A DNA stretch of 64,000 nt from Alteromonas sp. KUL106 (GCF_009811415.1 NZ_BLIG01000006.1:80877-144876); one strand, 5' to 3'. Positions 53,014 to 62,320 are shown, numbered from the stretch's first letter. The notes: generated by a model not told the origin, from the letters alone. Translations and numbers: made by a program.

Positions 53014-53280
53014 ATGATGAAAATTCAAGAAAATGCATTTGCCTTCGCTTGTGCAGCAGCGTTTGCCCTTATTTGGATTATTTGTTCCTTATTCGTTGTT
53101 GCATTGCCGAACATGATGTCTGATATGACAGGCAAAATGTTACACACTGACTGGCAGGCCATGGGCTGGCACATGTCGGTATTGGGTGTATTGATAGGAG
53201 GCGTTCTTTGGGCTTTTCTGGCTGGTATATTGGGTTGGCTTATTGCCAAAATTTACAATATGCAGCTTCGGGATTTATGA
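53014..53280 (+). CDS. DUF5676 small membrane protein
   Basis: The 88-residue protein has two membrane helices (FAFACAAAFALIWIICSLFVVAL; MSVLGVLIGGVLWAFLAGILGWLIAKIYN) linked by a Met/His-containing loop (PNMMSDMTGKMLHTDWQAMGWHM), the DUF5676 pattern seen in copper and mercury islands. GGAG precedes the ATG pair. Confidence 0.7.
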   Translation: MMKIQENAFAFACAAAFALIWIICSLFVVALPNMMSDMTGKMLHTDWQAMGWHMSVLGVLIGGVLWAFLAGILGWLIAKIYNMQLRDL

Positions 53281-53363
53281 TGGAACTAATGCGCAGTTTT
53301 TCACAAGCTTAGGTCTGGAACAGTATTTGCTCGAGTTAACTTTTAAGTAAACAGTGAGGCACT

Positions 53364-53522
53364 ATGATAACGAGCAATACAGAAAACGGACTGCAAAAAG
53401 CTGTGCAATTCCTCAATCAGTACAGCGCGGATAAAAAGGGCTGTAGGCAGTCAGCTGAGCCAAAACAGCAGCAGGAGTTTGCTACGATTATGAAAACATT
53501 ACACCAGCAACGTGATGGTTAG
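53364..53522 (+). CDS. small protein, 52 residues
   Basis: The frame encodes a charged, mostly helical peptide (GLQKAVQFLNQYSADKKGC; KQQQEFATIMKTLHQQ). A ribosome site (GTGAGG) precedes the ATG. It lies after DUF5676 and before a hairpin that may end the transcript. Coding status is uncertain. Confidence 0.45.
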   Translation: MITSNTENGLQKAVQFLNQYSADKKGCRQSAEPKQQQEFATIMKTLHQQRDG

Positions 53523-53537
53523 ACATTGCCGTACTAA

Positions 53538-53568
53538 AAATAGCCGGCAACCTCATGCCGGTTATTTT
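53538..53568 (+). terminator. terminator after copA cluster
   Basis: AATAGCCGGCA and TGCCGGTTATT form a stem with a 6-base loop, followed by TTTT. It ends the rightward copA run. Confidence 0.65.
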
Positions 53569-53675
53569 CCTTGATTTTTCATGACTGCAGTACACGCCGT
53601 TTAGACCGTTACTAAACCCGCTTTGACGGTTGTATCTTCCATTGGTTGTGGGTCATAAAAACCCAATAACTCACA

Positions 53676-55001
53676 TCAGTTGTAATTTTTGTCATCGTCT
53701 TCATATACGTGCAGTTTTAGAAACCATTTCTCAGCCGCAAATACAATAAGAAGTCCGACAACAGAAACCCAAACTATGAAGATATCTGACTTTGCTTTCA
53801 CCCACAAAAACGCCAAAAGGACAACGAAATCGAGAACAATCGCACTTACCAGGATCCAGGCCTTAGCGTGCACGTCTTCTCGCAAATGTTTAAACACGCC
53901 CCAATGGATAAAAATATCCATTACGATGTAAAAAACTACGCCAATCGAAGCTATACGGCTTAAATCGAAGAATATGGTCAGAAATATCGCGATTACCAGT
54001 GTATAAATTAGGGAGTGCCTCCTTAAATCTCCTGGTAACGAAAAGTGACGGTGAGGTACAAGCTGCATTGAAGTAAGCATCGATAGCATACGGGAAACTG
54101 CAAATATGCTGGCAACGACACCGGAAGAGGTGGCAATAATCGCAAAAGCTATAGTAAACCATGCGCCATACTGGCCGAAGGCAGGTCGTGATGCTTCAGC
54201 AAGAGAGTAGTCTTTAGCCTGTATTATTTCGTCAATTGACAGGTTTGCTCCTACTGCGACCGCCACAAAAACATAAAGTACCACACAGATCGAAATAGAA
54301 ATGATGATGGCCCTTCCTACATTTTTTTCCGGTTGTTTTAGCTCTCCGCCGCTGTTTGTGATTGTTGTGAAGCCTTTGTAGCCCAAAATACCCAGTGCTA
54401 CTGCCCCTAAAAATCCGGTTGCGCTGGTTTCCTGGGGGTGAGCTGAAACACTCTCAAACGACAAACCAGTTGCCCACAGCCCGCCTATTGCCAAAATCGC
54501 CAGCCCGGCTATTTTGATAAAAGCCATAATAAACGAAAGTGTCTGAATGAATTGATTGCTGAGAATATTGACAATGAACGCAACAATAAGAAGACTTACC
54601 CCAAGAGCTGGAATGAGCCACTCAGCGCCCTGGGTGTCGAACAGCTGTAGAACATAAGTGCCAAAAGTACGGGCAACCAGACTTTCATTGATAACCATGG
54701 AAAAAAACATCAGCAATGCGCAGGCTCCGGTCATCAGGCCTCTGCCATAAGCTTTTTTTAAGAACATGGCGATACCGCCTGCGGAAGGGTATTTCTGTGC
54801 CATTTTGACGTAACTGTATGAGCTAAAGCCTGCAATTATTGCCGCTACCAGAAATGCAAAAGGAAACCATGTGCCAGCCAGCTCAGCAATTTGGCCGGTT
54901 AAGGCAAATATACCTGCGCCAATCATCACACCGGTTCCCATTGACACCGCGCCCCAAAGACTTAACGAGTCTTTATTGTTTGAATGCTCGTGATCACTCA
55001 T
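53676..55001 (-). CDS. APC-family amino acid/polyamine permease
   Basis: The 441-residue protein begins LSLWGAVSMGTGVMIGAGIFALTGQ, the APC-family start, and has about 12 membrane helices including the NSGGELKQPEKNVGRAI loop. The substrate is not clear. It faces the copA cluster and belongs to none of the obvious metal operons, so it may be a passenger or a thiol-amino-acid importer. Confidence 0.82.
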   Translation of the reverse strand: MSDHEHSNNKDSLSLWGAVSMGTGVMIGAGIFALTGQIAELAGTWFPFAFLVAAIIAGFSSYSYVKMAQKYPSAGGIAMFLKKAYGRGLMTGACALLMFFSMVINESLVARTFGTYVLQLFDTQGAEWLIPALGVSLLIVAFIVNILSNQFIQTLSFIMAFIKIAGLAILAIGGLWATGLSFESVSAHPQETSATGFLGAVALGILGYKGFTTITNSGGELKQPEKNVGRAIIISISICVVLYVFVAVAVGANLSIDEIIQAKDYSLAEASRPAFGQYGAWFTIAFAIIATSSGVVASIFAVSRMLSMLTSMQLVPHRHFSLPGDLRRHSLIYTLVIAIFLTIFFDLSRIASIGVVFYIVMDIFIHWGVFKHLREDVHAKAWILVSAIVLDFVVLLAFLWVKAKSDIFIVWVSVVGLLIVFAAEKWFLKLHVYEDDDKNYN

Positions 55002-55111
55002 GTTGCTTATCCCTTTTTGTCATCTGAGCCAAAACAGTCGCAGTAGTGGCTTGCTGCGAACATGAAAACATTGGCCAGTAAAATCGGTATTTGAAGGTTT
55101 TACGCGTAGAG

Positions 55112-55140
55112 ATAACCGGCACTGGCTTGCCGGTTATTTC
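55112..55140. terminator. hairpin after copB
   Basis: ATAACCGGCA and TGCCGGTTAT form a 10-bp stem with loop CTGGCT, at the end of the leftward copAB transcript. The stem sequence is close to that of the hairpin at 53538-53568. Confidence 0.55.
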
Positions 55141-55158
55141 TCATCTTGAGCAGAATTC

Positions 55159-55908
55159 TTAAAACCAGATCCTGGCCCCTAACACTACGCCAGTTTCACT
55201 GGTGGACTCGCCGTCTGCTTCTAACGCATCGGCGGTATTGCCTAAGGCTTTGCTGTAATAAATGCCGACATAAGGCGCTACCTCCCTCATTATCTCATGG
55301 CGATATCGCAAACCGATACGAATGTTACTCAATCCGCTTTGACGGTTATACTTTTCCGAGTCTGTGAGGTTAGCAACCACTTCCAAGCGCGGCTGCAGAT
55401 AGGAAACCTGACTTAACTGCCAGTCATACTCGGTCTCATTGATGAACTGCATGTCACCGTCTTCGTTAATACGCAGTGAATTTTCCATTTCAAACCAATA
55501 GGGAGCGAGTCCCTGGTAACTGATCACCGCATAGTTTTCCATATCAGCATCTGATGACAGTTCGCCTTTGGTACCAAGTCCAACCTGCACGGACCAGAAG
55601 GCAGAGACCAGATAGCCATAAAGAATTTCCGCGCGCTCCAGATCGGTGGGCATACCATCATTTTGAGTATTTTCACCCTCACTTTTAAAAATAGCACGAT
55701 GATAATCGCCGCCGTACCAAGCCTGCATGTCCCATACTGCGCGGTTTTGTTGCTCATCAGTTCGCGTATATTCGAGCCGATCAAACATTACCTGACCAAA
55801 GTTTTCATTCGGAATAGGTGACGGCCAGCTGTCTTTTGACTGTGCCATTCCCGTATTATTAAAACCTAAGGCAAAAGCAATGATCGCGGTTATTAATACC
55901 TTTTTCAT
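55159..55908 (-). CDS. copB: copper resistance outer-membrane protein CopB (PcoB-like)
   Basis: The product has a signal peptide (FALGFNNTGMAQ), then a beta-barrel pattern: VMFDRLEYTRTDEQQNRAVWDMQAWYGGDYHRAIFKSEGE, alternating strands, and the terminal GVVLGARIWF with a C-terminal Phe. It lacks the Met/His-rich N-terminal domain of longer CopB. The ATG at 55908 has a perfect ribosome site (AGGAGGTGAT). It follows the multicopper oxidase gene by 9 bp. Confidence 0.9.
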   Translation of the reverse strand: MKKVLITAIIAFALGFNNTGMAQSKDSWPSPIPNENFGQVMFDRLEYTRTDEQQNRAVWDMQAWYGGDYHRAIFKSEGENTQNDGMPTDLERAEILYGYLVSAFWSVQVGLGTKGELSSDADMENYAVISYQGLAPYWFEMENSLRINEDGDMQFINETEYDWQLSQVSYLQPRLEVVANLTDSEKYNRQSGLSNIRIGLRYRHEIMREVAPYVGIYYSKALGNTADALEADGESTSETGVVLGARIWF

Positions 55909-55917
55909 AATCACCTC

Positions 55918-57732
55918 CTATGCAACCTGAACAACACGAAACATCCCTGCTTCCATGTGATAAAGCAGGTGACAATGAAAAGCCCATTCTCCGGGTGCAT
56001 CTGCGCTAATCTGCAACGATACTTTCTCACCGGGTTTGAGGCTGATAGTATGCTTCCGCGGTCTTGGATACTGGCCATTTTCCAGTTCCATCCACATACC
56101 ATGTAAATGAATGGGATGGTCCATCATGGTATCGTTCACCAGAATCAGACGAAGCCGTTCTCCGTAATTAAAACGGACATACCCGTCTACCTCACTGAAC
56201 TTTTTACCATCGAACGACCACATGTACCTTTCCATGTTCCCGGTTAAATGAAGCTCGATTTGGCGCTCAGGCTCCCGCTCATCAGGCCATGAATGCTCTC
56301 CTACCAGATCAGCGTAAACCAACACGCGATGCGGACTATCTTCTAATCCAATCCCCGGCTCATCTAAACGCGGTTGCGGATTTTGCGCGATCATAGCGGC
56401 CCCTGGTCCGTGACCATCGTCATCATGGACAATGTCTATTTTCTCTATGGGCAGCACGCGTTTGGACTTCATATCCCCCTGCATCATGTTGCTATGCATC
56501 GTGTGCTCGCCATGCTGGGCCATTTTCTTCATTTCCATTTCTGAAGAAGCCTTTCCTTTTTTCATGCCTCCTGATTTTTGCATGTTCATACCGTCCATGC
56601 CTGACATGTCCATGCCCATTGCTGCCATGCCGCGCTCCGTGATAGTTCGTTGCGGAGGAATAGCAGCAGTCATGCCTATTGATGGAGTGAGCGTGCCACG
56701 GGCATAGCCGCTTCTGTCAAAACTCTCAGCAAAGAAGGTATAAGCCTTTCGTTCTTTTGGCTGGACAATGACATCGTACGTTTCAGCTACTGCAATGCGG
56801 AATTCATCCACGTTGACCGGCTTAACCGGCTGACCGTCAGCAGCAACAACCGTCATTTCTAATCCTGGGATGCGGAAATCAAAGTAGGTCATTGCAGATC
56901 CGTTGATAATCCGCAAGCGCACCTTCTCACCCACATTGAATAATGCCTGCCAGTTGTCCTCTGGAGTGCGGCCATTCATCAGGTAGGTATAAGTGCTGCC
57001 TGTCACATCTGCTATATCTCGAGGGCTCATTCGCATTTCGCCCCACATGGCGCGCTCCTTCCATGTCTTAGCAAGCCCTTTTTTCTCGACATCGTCTAAT
57101 GTGTCAAAGATGGTCCGCTTTTGGTAGTTGTAATACCCCTCAGCCACTTTCAGTTTTCTCATCACATCGTGTGGATCAGAAAAGGTCCAGTCATTAAGAA
57201 TGATGGTATGTTCCCGGTCAGCGCCGAAGTCTCCATCGGCAGGCTCAACGATGAGTGGTCCAAGATGCCCTCGTTGCTCCTGAAGACCGGAATGACTGTG
57301 ATACCAATATGTTCCGTTTTGCTCTACATCAAACGAATAATTGAATGTCTGACCTGGCTTTATCCCGGCGAACGAAACGCCTGGTACACCATCCATACCC
57401 GCGGGCAAAATAATGCCGTGCCAGTGAATCGACGTATCCTGCTCAAGTCGGTTGGTAACATAAAGTTGAGCACGATGCCCTTCTTTTAGCCTTATTAGCG
57501 GGCCTGGCATCTGACCATTAATGGTAATGGGTAAACCCGTTTGTGATCCTATTGCTAAATTGGCCTCAGAAATTGTCAGATTTTTAATATCATCTGTTAG
57601 TACCTGATCTTTGAAATGACGCCCTGCAGGCGCTGCCCAAAGCGGGCTGACCTTAGTCAGGGCCGCCGCGGCACTCGCAGTCATAGCGCCCAGAACGAAT
57701 CTGCGACGACCGTCGTTAAATGAATTACTCAT
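55918..57732 (-). CDS. pcoA: copper resistance multicopper oxidase (PcoA/CopA-like)
   Basis: The 604-residue periplasmic enzyme oxidises Cu(I). It has a Tat signal (RRRFVLGAMTASAAAALTKVSPLWA) and copper-ligand motifs: IHWHGIILPAG, WYHSHSGLQEQ near the N-terminus, HPIHLHGMW and HCHLLYHMEAGM at the C-terminus. A Met-rich insertion near residue 370-410 (GMDMSGMDGMNM...MKKMAQHGEHTMHSNMMQGDM) is typical of copper-tolerance oxidases. It is upstream of copB in one operon and follows the small Cys-rich gene. Confidence 0.95.
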   Translation of the reverse strand: MSNSFNDGRRRFVLGAMTASAAAALTKVSPLWAAPAGRHFKDQVLTDDIKNLTISEANLAIGSQTGLPITINGQMPGPLIRLKEGHRAQLYVTNRLEQDTSIHWHGIILPAGMDGVPGVSFAGIKPGQTFNYSFDVEQNGTYWYHSHSGLQEQRGHLGPLIVEPADGDFGADREHTIILNDWTFSDPHDVMRKLKVAEGYYNYQKRTIFDTLDDVEKKGLAKTWKERAMWGEMRMSPRDIADVTGSTYTYLMNGRTPEDNWQALFNVGEKVRLRIINGSAMTYFDFRIPGLEMTVVAADGQPVKPVNVDEFRIAVAETYDVIVQPKERKAYTFFAESFDRSGYARGTLTPSIGMTAAIPPQRTITERGMAAMGMDMSGMDGMNMQKSGGMKKGKASSEMEMKKMAQHGEHTMHSNMMQGDMKSKRVLPIEKIDIVHDDDGHGPGAAMIAQNPQPRLDEPGIGLEDSPHRVLVYADLVGEHSWPDEREPERQIELHLTGNMERYMWSFDGKKFSEVDGYVRFNYGERLRLILVNDTMMDHPIHLHGMWMELENGQYPRPRKHTISLKPGEKVSLQISADAPGEWAFHCHLLYHMEAGMFRVVQVA

Positions 57733-57812
57733 AAAGTTAGCCTTTAAAAATGAATGTGTTCAGGCTGAATAACGTCAACCTGGGAAAAACATCTTGATTC
57801 GAAACTCGAAAG

Positions 57813-58205
57813 TCAGGCTATCGGTGGTCGATACGGGGGGGGATAAATACTTACCGGGACAGCTAGAGCAATAACAGCATATTGCTCGACATAGTTAAAT
57901 GCCATTTCGCTTTGTGAAAAGCAAACCGACATTGACCCATGATGACAATTTGCCATAAAGCACTGGCAACCGTCCTCACAGCAATCCGAATTACTCTTGA
58001 GCAACGAGTGCATATGTGCTGTTTTCTTTGTTTGCGGATTGTTTACTAACTCGATGGAATGATTATCAACAGAACTTGCGTTTTTTATTAACGTTTCCAC
58101 CGTTGCTACTGTCTGTTGACTTGATTCTACATCACACGCACTTACCGGCAGCACTAGTGCGGCCAGAGATATAACAATGCACGTGATAAGAACCTTAATA
58201 CTCAT
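57813..58205 (-). CDS. small secreted Cys/His-rich protein heading the copAB operon
   Basis: The product has a signal peptide (IKVLITCIVISLAALVLPVSA-CD), a Cys/His cluster (CCEDGCQCFMANCHHGSMSVCF) and a proline-rich end (VSIYPPPYRPPIA). The ATG at 58205 is chosen because the signal starts there; the frame runs to 58289. It lies 80 bp before the multicopper oxidase on the same strand. Its end resembles that of the proteins at 40208 and 47579. Confidence 0.68.
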   Translation of the reverse strand: MSIKVLITCIVISLAALVLPVSACDVESSQQTVATVETLIKNASSVDNHSIELVNNPQTKKTAHMHSLLKSNSDCCEDGCQCFMANCHHGSMSVCFSQSEMAFNYVEQYAVIALAVPVSIYPPPYRPPIA

Positions 58206-58289
58206 GGGTAGTGAACCTTTTCCCTTGATTTTTAACGCGTAACTTAACGCTGCACCGTAAAGTATAGGCGCGGATTTTTGAGCCTTCAA

Positions 58290-58633
58290 CGCTTACATGA
58301 ATTTTATTTAATATACGTGCGACCCAAAAAATAGATCGATCCTAATCGACAGCGAATTTCAACACTTACGGAAATAGCCATTCAACTACGTAATCGACGC
58401 CTTTAATATCAGCGATAAAAAATCCCACACATCTACATTATAAATGTATATGTTAGCCAATTAAGGCGACGGACAGCCTCCATTATAAAAGCAAGAAATA
58501 ACCATCAAATTTGCGTATCATTGACGCGGTTTGAGTTACAGGCTCTTGGTAACGTGTGGATACTCGTGCTCCCCACTTACTTTCAGTCCACACCAAAGTG
58601 GCGTAGAGCCCAATAGTTACAAAAGAGGTAAAA
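58290..58633. other. divergent promoter region between Cys-rich gene and copC
   Basis: No gene is visible. The AT-rich left half must contain the leftward copper operon promoter and the right part the copC promoter. I cannot place a firm operator; no repeat of the MerR dyad is present. Confidence 0.4.
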
Positions 58634-58987
58634 ATGCGAAACATCATTAATCTTGGGTTCGCCGTACTATTCATGTTCAGTGCAGGCGCGATTGCACACG
58701 GTGACGTTAAGCTGGAAAGCAGTTCACCATCAGACAATGCAATGTTGATGAACTCCCCTGAACAACTAACGTTAACCTATTCCAAGCCATTGCGGCTAAT
58801 GAAAGTCAGCATCACGGGAAATGAAACCGGTGAGGTCAATTTTGATTTCAGGCCAACCGCTGAGAAGCAGGCTGCTTACACCTGGCAATTGAAAGACTTA
58901 AAGCCCGATACCTATACGGTTGAGTGGATAGCGATGGGCGGAGATGGCCATAAAATGAAAGCGTCGTTCTCTTTTATGGTGCACTAA
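58634..58987 (+). CDS. copC: copper-binding periplasmic protein CopC
   Basis: The 117-residue protein has a signal peptide ending AIA, so the mature chain begins with His, a Cu(II) ligand. The rest is a beta-sandwich (LESSSPSDNAMLMNSPEQLTLTYSKPLRLMKVSITG; DTYTVEWIAMGGDGHKMKASFSFMV), with the second His in DGHK. It lacks the Met-rich Cu(I) loop. It lies 9 bp before copD. GAGGT precedes the ATG. Confidence 0.92.
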   Translation: MRNIINLGFAVLFMFSAGAIAHGDVKLESSSPSDNAMLMNSPEQLTLTYSKPLRLMKVSITGNETGEVNFDFRPTAEKQAAYTWQLKDLKPDTYTVEWIAMGGDGHKMKASFSFMVH

Positions 58988-58996
58988 GCTAACCCC

Positions 58997-59878
58997 ATGG
59001 AGTTGATTCTTTGGAACACATCCATCGTTGTTTCTAAAGCCATTTTCTATTTTGGCTTTGCGAGCATTGTTGGTTTTGCTTTTTTAATGCACAAGCCCGC
59101 TGAGAATCGGGCTTTTCGCAAACATGTCGTTTACCATCTGGCTCCTGTGCTGGTGCTCTCACTTTTTGCCTCTGCGGCATGGTTTTTTGCCAAGACCGGC
59201 GCGTTTTCTGAAAGCGGCTTGCAAGGGGCGTTTGATCCCATCATGCTTGAAGTGATGTGGGACTCGCCGGTGGGTGATGTGGCGCTGGCCAGAATGCTGA
59301 TGTCTGCAATTGCGATAGCCCTACTGCTTGGGGCTTTAATGAAGCTAATACCATTGCTTGCCGTACGAGCAATAATGACTGCCATTATAATTTATGGCCT
59401 TTACAGCTTCACGCTCATTGGTCACATTGCAGAAAAAGGCCTCACCGATAAGCTGATACTGGCGACGCATATTGCCATTATGGGTTGGTGGTTTGGCGCT
59501 TTATTACCGTTGAAAATGGTATGTCAGCACTTCAGCGCAGAAGACACAAAAACAATAATGACTGACTTTGGCAGGATTGCCGGTTACCTGGTTACTATCT
59601 TAGCCCTGCTCGGTATTTATATGGCGTACTCCCTGTTTACGTCACCAGAGGATCTGATCCAGTCACAATATGGCCTTATCTTTCTGAGTAAATTGCTGAT
59701 TGTCGGCTTATTACTGTTACTGGCAGCACGACACCGCTTTATTCTGGTTCCGGCTATGCAGAATGCAGGCGACAAAGCACAACTGAAACGCTCTATTAAT
59801 ATTGAAATACTTTTAGCCTTTGCGCTGCTGTTAATCACCTCGGTATTAACCAGTGTTGTGGGCCCCCAGTTTAATTAG
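58997..59878 (+). CDS. copD: copper resistance membrane protein CopD
   Basis: The 293-residue protein has about eight membrane helices and the CopD pattern, including WDSPVGDVALARMLMSA and FTLIGHIAEKGLTDKLILATHIAIMGWWFGALLPL. His residues in helices are candidate copper ligands. CopD is thought to bring copper into the cytoplasm with CopC. It is followed 10 bp later by the NTF2-like gene. Confidence 0.9.
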   Translation: MELILWNTSIVVSKAIFYFGFASIVGFAFLMHKPAENRAFRKHVVYHLAPVLVLSLFASAAWFFAKTGAFSESGLQGAFDPIMLEVMWDSPVGDVALARMLMSAIAIALLLGALMKLIPLLAVRAIMTAIIIYGLYSFTLIGHIAEKGLTDKLILATHIAIMGWWFGALLPLKMVCQHFSAEDTKTIMTDFGRIAGYLVTILALLGIYMAYSLFTSPEDLIQSQYGLIFLSKLLIVGLLLLLAARHRFILVPAMQNAGDKAQLKRSINIEILLAFALLLITSVLTSVVGPQFN

Positions 59879-59888
59879 GAGAATAAAA

Positions 59889-60350
59889 ATGCGGGAACTG
59901 TTAGTGGCATTTATCTTGACTGCCGTCTCACCAACCCTTTTGGCTCATGGCAACGAAGCCGGGGAACACGAGTCTAAACTATCTGGCAGCGAGACTGCAC
60001 CGGGTCAGGTAATAATGTCGTTTCATAAGGCGTTAAAGGAGCAGGACAACGTCGTTGCAAAATCATTACTGGTAGAAAATGTCATGATTGTTGAGGGGGG
60101 TGGTATCGAACGAAGCGCACAGGAATACGCATCCCACCACATGTTGTCAGATATGAAATATGTCAGCAGCTTGTCTTCAAAACTCCTTGAGCACACTGTA
60201 ACCGAGTATGGCGATTCCGCTACATCACTGTCGGTAACTGAAAATACCACTGAGTCGGGCAAAACATATCGCTCGTATGAAACGGCGGTTCTGACAAAAC
60301 ATGAAGGCAAGTGGAAAATCGCACACTTGCATTGGTCAACGGCAAAGTAA
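59889..60350 (+). CDS. NTF2/DUF4440-like secreted protein
   Basis: The 153-residue protein has a signal peptide (FILTAVSPTLLA-HG). The mature start is His-containing (HGNEAGEHESK). The domain has a SnoaL/NTF2-like pattern: VIMSFHKALKEQDNVVAKSLLVENVMIVEGGGIERSAQEYASHHML, ending YETAVLTKHEGKWKIAHLHWSTA. AGGAG precedes the ATG at 59889. It follows copCD in one operon; its role in copper tolerance is unknown. Confidence 0.75.
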   Translation: MRELLVAFILTAVSPTLLAHGNEAGEHESKLSGSETAPGQVIMSFHKALKEQDNVVAKSLLVENVMIVEGGGIERSAQEYASHHMLSDMKYVSSLSSKLLEHTVTEYGDSATSLSVTENTTESGKTYRSYETAVLTKHEGKWKIAHLHWSTAK

Positions 60351-60432
60351 GTAAATGACTGCCTGAAGCCTGTGGCTATTCCCGGCCCCCTCTGTACGCC
60401 AGTCCAGAGGCGACTGGGAAAGTCTGCACGAC

Positions 60433-61164
60433 TTACATAAGCAACATGATCAACGCGCCTGCAATCATAAACAGGTTTTCAGACAGCGACACAAACCCCA
60501 GTGGTACATTGCTATCACCCCCTACACAGGCACATTTAAGCTCACGCTTATCGATGTAAACCGCTTTAAACACGGATATCGCACCAACCGTTCCGATGAA
60601 CAAAGAGAACGGTGCTACGACGAGAGCGGGCAGCTGCGCAACCATGCCAATACCTGCGTAAGCCTCGATAAACGGGTAAATATAGCCATAACGTAACCAT
60701 TTCATCGCCAAGAGGTCATAGGTGATAAAAGAGTTTGTAAAGCTGTACAAATCTTTAAGCTTTTGAACCGCAAGAAGCGTCATAGAGAAAGCAATAAACA
60801 GCATCAGGGTTCTTATTGATACGAACTCACCTGAGACAACAAACTGAAACGCCAGGGACAACAGTGCAGCAACAGAAAAAATAGCGATAACGGGTGTGTA
60901 CGTGGTCCCCGTCTGGCCAGCTTCGCCTTTATCGAAGTAGTCTCTGAGGTCATCATACCCGCCAATCCGCTCATCATTGATGAACGTTTGCGGTGTCGTT
61001 TCGACGTCATGTTTCTGTTTAAACTTATCCGTCTCCTCACGCGAGGTGAGGTGATGATCTTCTACTGAGAACCCCTCACGCTCCAGCAAATCTTTCGATC
61101 GTAATCCATAAGGACAAATATGTTCGTCAGTCACCATTCGATACAGGATAGCTGTCTTACTCAT
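60433..61164 (-). CDS. glutaredoxin-MauE/DoxX fusion membrane protein
   Basis: Residues 1-75 form a glutaredoxin-like domain with CPYG in HICPYGLRSKDLLEREGF and ETTPQTFINDERIGGYDDL. The rest has about four membrane helices, with CACVGGDSNVPLGFVSLSENLFM typical of MauE/DoxX redox membrane proteins. It may pass electrons from thiols to the membrane or periplasm. The stop codon is two bases before the DUF305 gene on the same strand, so the two are one operon. Confidence 0.8.
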   Translation of the reverse strand: MSKTAILYRMVTDEHICPYGLRSKDLLEREGFSVEDHHLTSREETDKFKQKHDVETTPQTFINDERIGGYDDLRDYFDKGEAGQTGTTYTPVIAIFSVAALLSLAFQFVVSGEFVSIRTLMLFIAFSMTLLAVQKLKDLYSFTNSFITYDLLAMKWLRYGYIYPFIEAYAGIGMVAQLPALVVAPFSLFIGTVGAISVFKAVYIDKRELKCACVGGDSNVPLGFVSLSENLFMIAGALIMLLM

Positions 61165-61165
61165 T

Positions 61166-61687
61166 TTACTCTCCTTGATTCAGTCTGCCTTCGAACTCTG
61201 GGATAGGTCGCTGCGCGGCGTCAGCCTGATTCGTCACCTTTCCGTTTTCAGAAATATCGTTAATCAGCCACTCCATCTCTTTAATTTCTTTTCGCTGCGC
61301 TTTGATAATTCCGTCTGCCAGTTCACGCACGCGCACGTCCTCAATTTTCGAGCGCTCGCTGGTAAGAATGGCAATGGAATGGTGTGGGATCATCGCTTTC
61401 ATATAAGCCGAGTCAGACACCGTGCTTTGGGAACGAACGAGGTACAGACTAACCGCGAAGAGCACTGCTGCCAGAATGAAAATGGCCACATTCAGCTTTT
61501 TGTTATTGTACATACCCAGCATGAAAGCCAGCATGATGATTGCCATACCCGCCCCCATATAAAGCGCCATATAGGTTCGCGTTTCACTGAACCATACATG
61601 CGAAACTGCGTACGTGTTCAGATACATCATAATGAACATCGCAATAGTTGATGTGATGATCATTGCAGCAAATTTTGTGTATTTCAT
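61166..61687 (-). CDS. DUF305 membrane protein
   Basis: The 173-residue protein has three or four N-terminal membrane helices and a C-terminal DUF305 domain (DSAYMKAMIPHHSIAILTSERSKIEDVRVRELADGIIKAQRKEIKEMEWLI). The PHHxxAI motif matches DUF305, which is common in metal-resistance islands. It is the first gene of a two-gene operon. Confidence 0.82.
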   Translation of the reverse strand: MKYTKFAAMIITSTIAMFIMMYLNTYAVSHVWFSETRTYMALYMGAGMAIIMLAFMLGMYNNKKLNVAIFILAAVLFAVSLYLVRSQSTVSDSAYMKAMIPHHSIAILTSERSKIEDVRVRELADGIIKAQRKEIKEMEWLINDISENGKVTNQADAAQRPIPEFEGRLNQGE

Positions 61688-61798
61688 TTGTAATCCTTAC
61701 TTAAGAAAAAACTAATTTGTGTAATATCCTCCCATCACAGCGGTGATAAGGAATTAATAGTATGATTAGTCAAGATCCATACCAGTGAAGGAACCACA

Positions 61799-62194
61799 AT
61801 GCTTTTAGCGATAATTATCAGCGCTGCTGTACTTTTAATGAGCATAACAATTCATCTACTTAATATCTCGGTAATAGCCGACTACGTTTGCGGGAAACTT
61901 GAAAAAACCTGGGCAAAAACACAGGCGGTGGTGTTTATTGCCATTTCAAGCCAGCTCCTGCTCGCTATCATTTTTTCACTGGCGTATGAGGTCGGGTTTT
62001 ACCTTGGACTTGGAGGCTTTAAACAACCTGCTACGTCTATCGATATTTTTTATTTTTCGCTGACAACAATTACTACGCTGGGTCTTGGTAGTATTGAACC
62101 AACAGGACATTTACGAATGCTTGCAGGTGTCGAGTCGGCTACAGGGTTTCTCTTAATCAGCTGTTCTGCATCGAAAGTGTTCAGGACCATGTAG
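61799..62194 (+). CDS. two-helix ion channel protein
   Basis: The 131-residue protein has an N-terminal helix, a second helix, and a pore loop FSLTTITTLGLGSIEPTGHLRMLAGVESATGFLLI resembling the Ion_trans_2 family. The filter TLGLG differs from the usual TVGYG potassium signature. It could be a small cation channel. It is divergent from the DUF305 gene and ends just before the integrase gene. Confidence 0.75.
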   Translation: MLLAIIISAAVLLMSITIHLLNISVIADYVCGKLEKTWAKTQAVVFIAISSQLLLAIIFSLAYEVGFYLGLGGFKQPATSIDIFYFSLTTITTLGLGSIEPTGHLRMLAGVESATGFLLISCSASKVFRTM

Positions 62195-62320
62195 ACGCTG
62201 TAGTTTGAGCACTGTCATTTATATCAATTCAGCATAGGGCAACTGAAGATTCTGTAGCGGGTTGTACCGTTACTACTTTGGCTTTCGCTATGTAACTGGA
62301 AGTTTAAGTATAAAGGCAAA

